Positions 54,436 through 64,000 of a DNA stretch of 64,000 bases are shown piece after piece. Below the pieces are notes generated by a model, which made no database searches, was not told the DNA's origin, and was given only the letters and a program-made list of their open reading frames with translations. Source of the stretch: Icerya purchasi (taxonomy: Eukaryota; Arthropoda; Insecta; Hemiptera; Monophlebidae); contig CM077115.1 of assembly GCA_039619475.1 (NCBI GenBank), positions 32,625,083-32,689,082 of the forward strand. The letters are read 5' to 3'. The position numbers were made by a program, and so were the translations under genes. Position 1 is the stretch's first letter; every line of letters begins with the position of its first letter.

Positions 54436-56474
54436 CAAGCTAATTAATTATGTCCGAATACTGTCCGCACATCTTCGTGCTTTAATTAAAACAGAATACT
54501 TTCGATGGTATGCTAAATATATATGAAAAAAAAAATAAAAACGATAAAAGAAATAATTTCTGATCGGCTTATTACAAAAATTTAACGTATGTCTCTCAAG
54601 ATGCAAATTTATTTCTTTAGACAATACTAAAACACATTTACTCGCAAATGCAATAATTCGAACAGTTCTAATATTACGATAGTTTAATAGATTATGGTCA
54701 TAATAACTGATCCCCCCCCCCCCATCCCCCATAAATACTTAGTAATTCAATAATCATTTGTGATAATGCATAACACTGAGAAGATCACACAGAAAAAGAA
54801 CGAACTTGAAATGCTTCTGAATCTGAAACGTCGATGATGACGTTGGTTATCTTAGACTCCTTCTTTTTTTTGTATTTTGGGCGGCTTACAAAGCCTTTAT
54901 ATTGCAACCTCGGATATTAATTCTATAATTAAATGTAAGCGATATGTAAAAACTAGGATAATTCTGCCGCTCTTGCAGGAAATGACATTAAAACTATAAT
55001 CTGAAAATGACAAACGAATCAGTTCTGTCGAGTATAAAGTAAAAAATACCACACAGATGAAAATACGCGATATTTGCAGCTGAAACTGGAAAATTAAGAA
55101 AGCCAATCTGAGCAGAAATCCCTGCAGAAATAATTTACAATTCTAAACGAAAAAAATTTGTGAAATGTAAGGAAAACTCATTTCGAAATTACTTAAATTT
55201 ATCAAACGGCTCGCTTTAGTTGATAACAGAAGTAAATATACTACAACAATCCAGGAGACAGATAATGTAAGATTGAGAAACACAAAAAACAGCAGCCAAG
55301 ATAGCTCCGCATCTTTTAACGATTTTCATTGCTATCACAGCGGTACACTGGATGATCTTAAACAACACTCTTTAGGGCGAGCGCTGCACAACCTCATCTT
55401 CCTACTAAATCATTCTGACTAAATCATTCTGACTAAATCATTCTGCCCAAATGAAATATAGAAATGTTTAAAGAAAGCTCATATGATAAAGTGCCTGGAT
55501 TAAGAACTGGAAGCATTTTGTTCTGTTTATCAAAAACAGCTGCTTCTCTCATTTTCCGAAATATCTAAATATTCATTACTTTAAAAATAGGTTATTTTGC
55601 AAAGTTGTGGAAAAAATCAATAATGTTAACGATCACGAAATTCAGCAACCTTCAAATTTCATCATCATACGTTGTCCAAAATTTTGGGAAAACGAATTCT
55701 ACAGCGGTTTGATTTCGAACGCAATGACGATATTTCGTTATTTTAGAGGGAAAAAAAGGTATGCTCTTTGCTGTTTTCTTGGATACGACTCAATTTGAAA
55801 CTCAACTCTCTCTCTCTCTCTCTCTCTCTTTCTCGTGTATATAAACTGAATAGGATTCTTCCAACGGATTTATACTTATTTTTCATATAAAATTTAATAA
55901 GATATATTTAAGGAAAGGAAAATTCTGGCTCCGACCAGGTATTATACTTTACTTATAGCTCTCCTCGTCTGCCGATACCGTCAAGATACTTTTTAAAAAA
56001 CCCGAAAATTCATCCCGTTCAAATAAACGCTGAAACAACCGTAAAAAATTACTCTTATTTCGGTAACAAGTCATTAATTTTCTTCGTCGATTTTGTAAAT
56101 TTTCCATTTTAATTGTGTGACATTTAAAATAAAAATTTATAATTTCATTTTAACAATCAACGAAATCACTACCGATTTATTATGAAAAATTATTTGTAAA
56201 ATGTTCAACACTTTTGTGTAATCCGTTTTATCACACTAATCTCAACACATCCAATTAATATAAGAAGAACACCACTGCGACCCCCAGACATGTAACTTCC
56301 TATAATTTTCAGAGTAGACATCATTAAGTAAATCGGTATTACTTTCTGGATTCGATAACTATTTAAATTTGCGTTAATATGCCGCATATAAACAGCCGAA
56401 ATTTTAATTTTCTACATTAATATAATGTTTTATGTACGAATTAATTTCATCAAAGCGCCAATCGCACAAGTGTA
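54436..56474. other. AT-rich interval, no gene seen
   Basis: C run near 54713-54723, a TAAATCATTCTGAC triplication near 55405-55445, and (CT)n at about 55806-55829. No gene recognised. Confidence 0.4.
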
Positions 56475-56666
56475 CAATGCGCGTTCCACAGGAACTGTGA
56501 CAAAGCGCCGTACGGACAACCAGCACTATTTAGCGGCAAATATGTAATAAGAAATTAAAGTTTGTTCTTTTTCGAACCGAAAGAACACACTCGTCAAATG
56601 CTCCATGTGAAATTGTCGCTGCGTAACAATCGTTGGAAGTTGGTGTGTTCCGAAATCGACTACAGA
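56475..56666 (+). repeat. Left terminal inverted repeat of the DNA transposon
   Basis: Complement of 60058-60248 with about 15-25 percent mismatches and small indels. Confidence 0.75.
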
Positions 56667-57035
56667 TCACGGATGTTGCGAATATCCGCATCCACAATTG
56701 CCGAACTTCCGTATCGATTTTGACCTCCGTATCCGTGTTTTGAAGATGCGGATATTGAGCATGCCGCATGTCACATGTCACGACAAGAAATTGTGATCAG
56801 GGTCAGCGAGTGGAATGTGCTATCGTTTTTCGCTGATTAACCAATAGGAGACTAACCCCAATAAGAGATTAACCAATATTGGGCAAGCTGTCAATGGTTT
56901 TTTTTTTGGTTAACAGTTTGAATTGTAAATCACAATCACAACGTGTTTAGATGCACTCATTGTACGGACATTTTTTTATTTACTTCGTCATTATTCGAAT
57001 ATTTGCCGTGGATAATCTATTGCGATAATTTATAA

Positions 57036-57260
57036 GTGAGCCCTCACAATGCTACCACCGACGCAAAGTTTTATTTCAAATCAAACAAACGGGACCAAGA
57101 TAAATCTCAGTGTAAAATATGCAATAAAATGAATTCTCACAAGGGTCGTACAACGATCTCTTTAAAGAATCATCTGAAATTGGTGCATCCGGAACAATTT
57201 CAGGTCAGTTCTCAAATGATGAAAAACAATTGCAGAAAAAGAAAAAGACGAACAAGTTAA
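57036..57260 (+). pseudogene. BED-type zinc finger fragment
   Basis: About 74 codons open after a stop at 57033. CKICNKMNSHKGRTTISLKN, then HLKLVHPEQF has the BED pattern C-x2-C...H-x4-H, with KGxTxxLxxHLxxxHP typical of transposase N-termini. There is no ATG at the start of the frame, so this is either an exon or a decayed start. The basic tail (CRKRKRRTS) ends in a stop. No transposase catalytic core follows in frame. Confidence 0.65.
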
Positions 57261-57960
57261 ACTTTAATAACATTCATTTATTAGCCTTGTTTTATGAGTT
57301 TACTGTTACTAAATGAATCTAATACAAATTGTCAACTAGAACACATTTGAAAAATGTCGATCGGATAGTTTTCACTGTTTTTATCTAATAGCACGGAGGC
57401 AACAAAATACAGATTTTTTTTTTTCTTTTTTGGTGCCGGAAAACTTAGAACTGATTTTGGATATATTTGATGAGCTGAATTCAAAAATACCTAGTTTTGT
57501 AGCAACTCTAGTTTTCGAGATATAAATTGATTTTCATTTTTATTAAAGGCTTAAATAATGAAATAATGGGGTACCTCTACAGGCCTAAACGGAAACGTGC
57601 TACTTAAAACTATATTAGGCAATAAAAATTACAGATAACTGTATAATTTAGATCTTCTATACCTGCCTAACTTCCACTCTTTCGCACCCGCCGATATATA
57701 TTACCCGGAATCAATCTGCGATATCCGGTTCAGTTTATAATTAAGTTTGCGTAATTGCAGTTGTGCTTTCACGTTTTTTGTTATGTGTGTGGCCAATACA
57801 CTTAAAAAGAAAGCAGAAAACCTATTTCTACCTTGGTAAAACACGGTGCTATCTTGCTTATTTCGGCGTTCACTTGGAAAACCAAAATAAAGCTTAGGCC
57901 CCATATTTAGTGTCTGTGTAAAACATGCGTTGAACATTTGTGACAGTGAACAATTGGAAA

Positions 57961-58706
57961 GAGAAAATGCCTAAGTTTGGAGTAGCAATGGTTTGGAGGG
58001 AACCGAGGAACCACTATAATGACTGTTATTTTTGTATGGTAAATATCAAAGGCATTTCTCGGAACAACAGACACAAATGGACATATCCCGATCTTAATTC
58101 AGCAAAGGAAGCCGGTAGAAAACGAAATCAACGAACATTTAGTTGCAAAAGAGAAAATCATATTTTCACCTTTACATATCGAGTTAGGACTTTTGAAACA
58201 ATTTGTGAAGGCGTTAAATGGACTTTGCTTTGAGTACTTAATATACGTAAATTTTCTGGGATTAGCATAGAAAAACTGAAAGCAGGCATAATTGATAGTT
58301 CTCAGATAAGACAGCTTATAAAAGATGCACAATTTACCGCATTAATGAACGAGATTGAATCTAATGCTTAACGCTCATTTGTTGAAGTTGTACAAAATTT
58401 TCTTGGCAATCACAAATCAAAAAATTCGCAAAATCAGTAAAAACTCTGTTTTCTAATATTCTCGACTATAATATGGTTATAAAACTTCACTACCTATACA
58501 ACCACTTAAACCGATTCCCACAAAACCTAGGTGATTGTAGTAAAGAACAGGAGTGGGAAAGATTTCAGCAGAACATTAGAACGATGGAAGAACGGTATCA
58601 AGGAAGATGTGATAACCATATGCTGCCCGACTCCTGTTTTGGAGTCTGCAGCAAGAATGTTATACTAAATTCCATGCTAGAAAGTTGTATAAAAGAAAAT
58701 GTTTAA
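57961..58706 (+). pseudogene. Transposon-associated protein, two separated fragments
   Basis: Two pieces of a large protein family common in arthropod and hydra genomes. The first is 57967-58115 (PKFGVAMVWREPRNHYNDCY, then FCMVNIKGISRNNRHKWTYP): this family usually has WREPxNHxxDCYFCxxxxxGxxxKxxxxxxYPxxPSA. The second is about 58250-58706 (LKAGIIDSSQIRQLIKDAQF, NEIESNA, then FLGNHKSKN, and later RFQQNIRTMEERYQGRCDNH): the family pattern is GxxxGPQIxQLxKDxxFxxxLNxxExxAWxxFxxVxxNFLGNxKAxN...ERFHQDIxxMExRYQGxW. The middle of the protein, expected between them, is deleted, and frames are broken. Function of the family is not known to me. Confidence 0.6.
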
Positions 58707-59464
58707 GTGATAAGCCATCAATGTCATATATTTATTTAGTTTGTGAAATAAATTCCGTACTTTGTATTCATTGTTTTTAATGAGGCCTTGTGGTAAATAT
58801 CAATATTTATAACCTGAAATGTATATGAGTTAACGAAAAAAATGATTTTGTTCTAAAAGAGGGCAATACAGCGTATCTCAAAAACTAGATCTGATAGACC
58901 AAATCTGACGGTTGTTTTCGGTGTTACACCCACAAAATTACTTAGAAACAGTTCAAAAACAGCAGGCACCAAAATGTGTGTTGGGCTGTGTAATAGGGCA
59001 ATGATGAGATCTGTATGAGAGCTGGTCGAAAAAAGGTGTTTAAATGTCCCCAGAGTTGAAACTAGTGTGCCTCATACTTTTCGCCTCCCACTCTCGCCTA
59101 TTCGCTCACTTTACAAGAATTGCTGACAAGCTGAACAATTATTTAGTGGCGCTGGATTAATGCAGGATAAAACCTGAAAAGAAAGCGACATGACTCTTTA
59201 TTAAATAGTATAATGCACCAATTTGCGAAATTTACCTACTAAACTTTTTATTATAAAATAAAGATGACTAAAAATGTGATTATAAAATAAGCATCACCAA
59301 AAGTATGATGATAAAATAAAAATTATTAAAATTACCATTGTATTACATTCATACCTAAATTAAGCATCCCCTTAAAAAAAAACAAAAAAACATAACATCT
59401 GCATCCGCTGATGTGGACCTAAAAACATACGCATCCGCAACATCCCTTCTACAGACTACCTTCA

Positions 59465-60047
59465 TCATTCTGTTAAACGGATAATATCCAAGTCGAACAA
59501 CGCGGTATGCGACACGCTGTTGTTTTTGTGCATCGCAAATTGTCAGCGGCGGCTGTAGTACTCGAAATCCAAGGTGCTTATTTAACGGAAAGTTTTATTG
59601 TAGTGGCAGGAAGCCTTTCGCGAAGGTCGTGAATCAGCCGCACTTGTTCCGCATGTTGGATCGTCACAAACTTCAACCTCCGAGAACGACAACATGATAT
59701 CCGCCATTATTTGCGAGGGTAGACGTTTATCGCTGCAGAGTCCGCAGCAGGAGGTTAACATACCGCGAAAGATTCTGCATTGAATCCTCAGCGGGAGACC
59801 ATGCATCGTGTAAGCTCCACCTGAGTACCGCACCTGCCGAATCACGAACAGATGGATCGACAGGTTGCAGTCTGTCGGACTTTCGCGAAAGGCTTTATAC
59901 CGCCGCAATATTGTTACTCCCGAAAAACATTCAAATACGCACCTTGGATTTCGAGCACTATAGCTGTCAGCAACAATCTATACGGCGCACGCAACAGCGT
60001 GTATCGCATACCGTTATTCGACCGAGAGATTATCCATTTAACAGAAT
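59465..60047. repeat. Internal inverted repeat near the right TIR
   Basis: Arms 59465-59632 and 59879-60047: CATTCTGTTAAACGGATAAT against its complement ATTATCCATTTAACAGAAT, through ACGCGGTATGCGACACGCTG against GCGTGTATCGCATACCG, to CCTTTCGCGAA against TTCGCGAAAGG. About 245 bp of loop. Could be a nested MITE or a complex subterminal structure of the transposon. Confidence 0.7.
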
Positions 60048-60057
60048 AACGAAAAGG

Positions 60058-60248
60058 TATATACTATTTTCCGAGCATACTAACTTGCACCGAGTATTGC
60101 GCAGCGACTACTTCACGCAAAGCCTTTGACGAGCGTTCTTTCGGTTCGAAAAAAAAACAAACTTTAATTTCGTATTACATATTTTCCCGCCAAATAGTGC
60201 TGGTTGTCTGTACGGCGCATCGTTTAAGTTCCTATGGGACACGCAATG
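60058..60248 (-). repeat. Right terminal inverted repeat of the DNA transposon
   Basis: Complement of 56475-56666; outer end CGTACAGACAACCAGCAC on the minus strand. Confidence 0.75.
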
Positions 60249-63200
60249 TATAAGTAAGTATCACGAACTATTGATAAAGTTATAAATTGTATATATATAA
60301 TCTTTTCGTAAAGACGCGAACATTGTGAACCAGTTGCTGTCAATGTTTTTTGAATCCGTCTTTTTGATTTTCCGAAAAATGACTTTATTCTGGTCTGGCC
60401 AAATCTAGATAGCAACTGTGTACACCTGGAAGCAGCAACTTCAAACCGGAATGAGATAACCACTGCCGACTATGACAGCCCCCTGATCAGCTAAGCACCT
60501 TGATTTATGCACAATGGGAAATTACTACGCGATAACTCTGTTAATTTATCATTGTAAATTAGTGAAAAACAGCACGAAATAGAAATATAATAATTCGCTA
60601 AATACCAAAAAAAAAATGTTAACGAATTTAATTAATTAAAAAGCCGACATCGCGTCTCATTCCATACTTACGTGTGAAGTTAAAGTTAATATACAAATAT
60701 AAAATCGATTAATAACTCGCGATATGTGTAAAACTACAGATTTCCAACAATGGATTGTTGCTAGAGATTAGATTATTGTTAATTAGATTATTCTTAAATT
60801 TATCAATATGCTGCCACATAATAAAGTTTTGTCATACATTAGTCGCGATATTAAAATTGAATTTTATTCATATGTTCTGCCACAGATGGCTTTATGGTAT
60901 AATATATGTCCTCATATTATGTCTGGGACGATTTTTTACTATTAATTCGAAAAAGGTAAATCTGTAAACAATTTCGAATTACTTTCATTCTCTGCTCATG
61001 CTCGAAGAAATTATTGAAATTATGGTACAGCGCAATTATTTAAAGCTTAAATAGCGTATAAAAAATCGCAATTATTAAATCCGCCGAAATGATGTTTTTG
61101 TATAAATAACAATTCCCCAAATCTAACGCAGAAAGTCCGGATATTTCAGTTTCCTCTGAAATCATCAGAGGAGGGGCACTGAACAATTTGAAAAATGATT
61201 TAGATTTCAACACGATTTCAGTTTTTGCACCACTTGCGAAAGTATCGGCTCTTGAGCGCTCATTTTTCGAATCCGAGCAGATATTTCTTGAATCCGTATG
61301 CGGCGAATATTTTTTTCTTCAGAATTTCAAAACTAACTGAACTACTTTTAACTACAGTTCTTTAACGTAGTTTTCATTCGGCATTTTCTGGTATTTTCTA
61401 AATCATTTTTTCACCGTTATAACGAAATTTTCAAAGTCCGTGCTGGAGAACATCTTTTTTTTTTTAGGAGCGCATTCCCTTATTTGTATTTGAAAGAAAA
61501 TAAACTCAATCGCTCAAATGTAGAACTCCCGAAACGAAAATTCGCAAATAATAAAAATAACACGAGAAATTCCGCGAAAAACGGGAAATTTTTCTTTCTC
61601 TTTTTATTTTTATGTACATGTTTATTTTCCTCTCATTCTTCGAAGAGATGAATTTTACCTCTCCCTTCCGGCCTATTTCAAAATTTAACGAAAACAGAGA
61701 CAGCGTACGATCATTTAGTTTTCTCTCGAAGGGGGCTTTTCACTCGACCCTGCTACTCCCCCCCCCCCCCCCCCCCCGACCCGACCCGACCCGCGCGCTC
61801 TGCGGTTTCTACAATGGAACATTATTTTCAAAGGTGAAAAGTTAACACTCGATTACTAATCATTTCAAACTTTCGCCGGTTATTTACAGCATCATCCTAG
61901 GCGTGTATAGTCCCCACTGGGACCGACTGTCAAGTGAAAATGAACGATAATTTCGAGATCGATTCACACCTATACTGCAGACAATCGCATTTTATCGTGC
62001 AACTTAACCTTACGCTAACCGTCTTCATACGTTACGTACTAAATAATTCACTAGAATCGTACGAAATGGAAGCCGATAGAAGAAACCTCCCCCTCCCCAT
62101 TACACGTTAAAAGTTGATTAGAAAAGCGATGTAGCGTGCAATCTACAATTCACGGACGCGTCGATGTTCTTAATTTTTCAGTATTCGAAAAGCCGAAGGT
62201 AAATTAATTTAGCTTCACCGAGATTACCCCGCCAATTTCGCTGTGAACTTTCTAATGCATTCTGTAAGCGTATTGCCCGTTCTAATAACCGTGTTCATCT
62301 GTTACATAACAACAACAGCCTGATGTGCAGTTATCTTAATTATTCAGACAAGCTTCACCTTGGATCGACGCTTGTACTTATAAAAATATCTCCACCTAAA
62401 AACTATTACGTAGCAGTCTTTGAACCGTCTAATCCATTAAGTAAAATTCGTATTTTGCAAGCTATCGACTAATAAGATCTGCTGCAAATCACCTGCCACA
62501 AACTTTTTTTTTTTTTTTTTTTAAACTATCTGGCCACTAACACAACTTCTACAAATGAGCTAGACTAACAGAATAGTGTGTATAAATAAGTAGATTGAAT
62601 CCTTAAACACGTCATAGATTAAGAGCAAAGAGTATCGTTAACAGTAAAGTTCGAGCAAACATGGCCGCAATGACGTAGTCCACGCATGTCGAATAGAAGG
62701 ATATGTTAATTCCACACTGATAATTTTAAACGTTTACAATACAATTCGAACACACATGGCCGCAATCGTATGACATAGCCCACGACGAGTGCCAAGGAGG
62801 ATAGAATATAAAATTAACACTGACTCTATCCCAAGTGCAACAGGCACTGGGATGCGACTGGATAGCAGTAGGTTATATAGGTTTAGAACCGAGTAATCAG
62901 CAAGGTAGTGACAGTTATTAGCTACATTAGAACTCTGAAACCGGCCTTTCGCCACTGAATATTAACGCTGTTATTACGAATAAATTTAAACCAAACCACT
63001 ACAATATAGCATCGGTATAATATGTAAGAAACATTATATGAACATCCCAGAACTTCCGTATGAACTTGTTAGTAAACCAAATTTACCCCGCAATAAATTT
63101 AAGCGGAGTTTAACAACTGCTTTAATGCCTGGATATTCCATAATGTTTCCTAAATCTAGTTAAATATAAGCGCATTTAGAATATTTTATCGGGAGGCAAC

Positions 63201-64000
63201 GTTATCAGTTAATTATGTTATTACTTGTATGCGCGTTAAGATAATGGAATATATCCGCACGAGCGAGAATACATATAAATAAGTAATATGAAGATACGAA
63301 CGTTCTGGCTGTATGTTTTTGCCGAGCGCTGTGATTCAATTCGCATACGCGCGCAATGATTAACAGGTAAACATTGAAGTTTATATGACATGAAGAAATA
63401 CAATCTCACCGAATAATTATAACCGATTCTCTCTCTCTTTTCTTTTTTTTTTTTGTTTTTGTTTGGATTCGTCAATAATGGAAATGACCCCGGGGGACAT
63501 GAAATTTTTGGAAGTTCCAGTGAGTGGCATATTACCTAAACGAAACAGCACTATCTAACCTACTAGGCCACAGTAGCTGGCTATGTGGCAAAATCACAGG
63601 AGAACGTTTTACACTTTCGTTTATATAAAATTATAAACGAAAACTTTTTTACCCCACCCCTTTTAAATTTAACTGGCGATGTATAGTAGGAAAGTAAAGA
63701 TATGAAGGGACGATAACTTTACATTTAATTAAACTGAAGTAATACTTTAAACTTTAGCGCGATTCCTATATACTAGGAGCGGTACAATTGTCCATATACT
63801 TAATGCTATTATTTAAATTATAACTAGTAGTTTTTAATTTCTCTTGTGCATCGTCCAAAAAAAAGTACCTGCGGTTATAAAAAATTTTCAAAAAATTATT
63901 TTGCATTCTTTAGTTTTTATCTCCGATTATTTCTTTAAAAGATAGCCCGCTTGTCGGGTTCAGTGCTTTTTAAGAACAGATCCTGCGCACATTCTTTTTT
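60249..64000. other. AT-rich interval, no gene seen
   Basis: No recognised domain. Simple sequence: C run at about 61760-61777 followed by (GACCC)n, poly(T) at about 62505-62522. An imperfect direct duplication lies at 62649-62722 and 62745-62824. Confidence 0.4.
62649..62824 (+). repeat. Imperfect tandem duplication, about 97-bp period
   Basis: TTCGAGCAAACATGGCCGCA then ATGACGTAGTCCACG near 62650 is repeated as TTCGAACACACATGGCCGCA then TATGACATAGCCCACG near 62746. Each is followed by a similar GAATA(G/T)AA...TTAA...CACTGA block. Confidence 0.6.

Larger units (their letters stand above)
56475..60248. mobile_element. Decayed DNA transposon with long TIRs
   Basis: The ends are inverted repeats: 56475-56666 and 60058-60248 share GCGCCGTAC(G/A)GACAACCAG, then CACTATTT, and AATTAAAGTTTG...TTCGAACCGAAAGAAC, through GTCGCTGCG(T/C)AA. 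The interior holds a BED-type zinc finger frame and transposon-domain fragments on the plus strand, and a second inverted repeat beside the right end. The end sequence (CA(A/T)TGCG(C/T)GT..CC) does not let me name the superfamily with certainty, and no exact target-site duplication is visible. Confidence 0.65.

Noticed and set aside
59582..60129. Overlapping frames of 65-108 codons on both strands
   Set aside because: They fall in the internal inverted repeat and its loop; symmetry creates mirrored frames without coding evidence.
1..64000. CRISPR arrays, bacterial operons, rRNA genes
   Set aside because: No regularly spaced repeat-spacer arrays, no dense coding and no rRNA landmarks; composition and repeats are those of an arthropod nuclear genome.

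Overview
The window looks like a piece of arthropod, most likely insect, nuclear genome. It is AT-rich and gene-poor, has many microsatellites, and carries a typical insect repeat load: Jockey-like and RTE-like LINE fragments, a tRNA-derived SINE, Penelope-like (PLE) remnants, and a cut-and-paste DNA transposon. I found no conserved single-copy host gene. Species cannot be named from sequence alone.

Layout. 0-28 kb: a mosaic of 5'-truncated, frameshifted LINE 3' ends (one family in four copies), SINE copies (one with exact 11-bp target duplications, one split by a LINE fragment), several short inverted-repeat hairpins of PLE-like type, and unannotated AT-rich DNA. 25.6-28.0 kb holds the longest LINE, a broken Jockey-type ORF2. 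28.95-48.5 kb: a PLE open reading frame cut in two by an 18.9-kb insertion. 48.5-56 kb: AT-rich DNA with degenerate repeats resembling parts of the insertion, another PLE-like hairpin and one decayed LINE. 56.5-60.2 kb: a decayed DNA transposon with long TIRs, a BED-type zinc finger and fragments of a transposon-associated domain. 60.2-64 kb: nothing recognised beyond simple repeats.

The main discovery is the 29089-47989 element. It is an almost perfect giant palindrome: two 9.4-kb arms in inverted orientation around a 72-bp unique spacer. It has exact 6-bp target-site duplications (ATCCAC) and AG...CT ends, as expected for Maverick/Polinton elements. Each arm encodes the same two intact proteins. 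One is a 331-aa protein that may be exonuclease-like; the other is a 325-aa protein matching the DUF8207 pattern. Each arm ends at the centre in a fragment of a protein-primed family-B DNA polymerase around the Exo III motif. The element therefore looks like one end of a Maverick/adintovirus-like genome, inverted and joined to itself like a snap-back defective genome, and then integrated as a unit. The two flanks join into one PLE reading frame (GIY-YIG region) once the insertion and one TSD copy are removed, which argues strongly against a palindromic assembly artefact.
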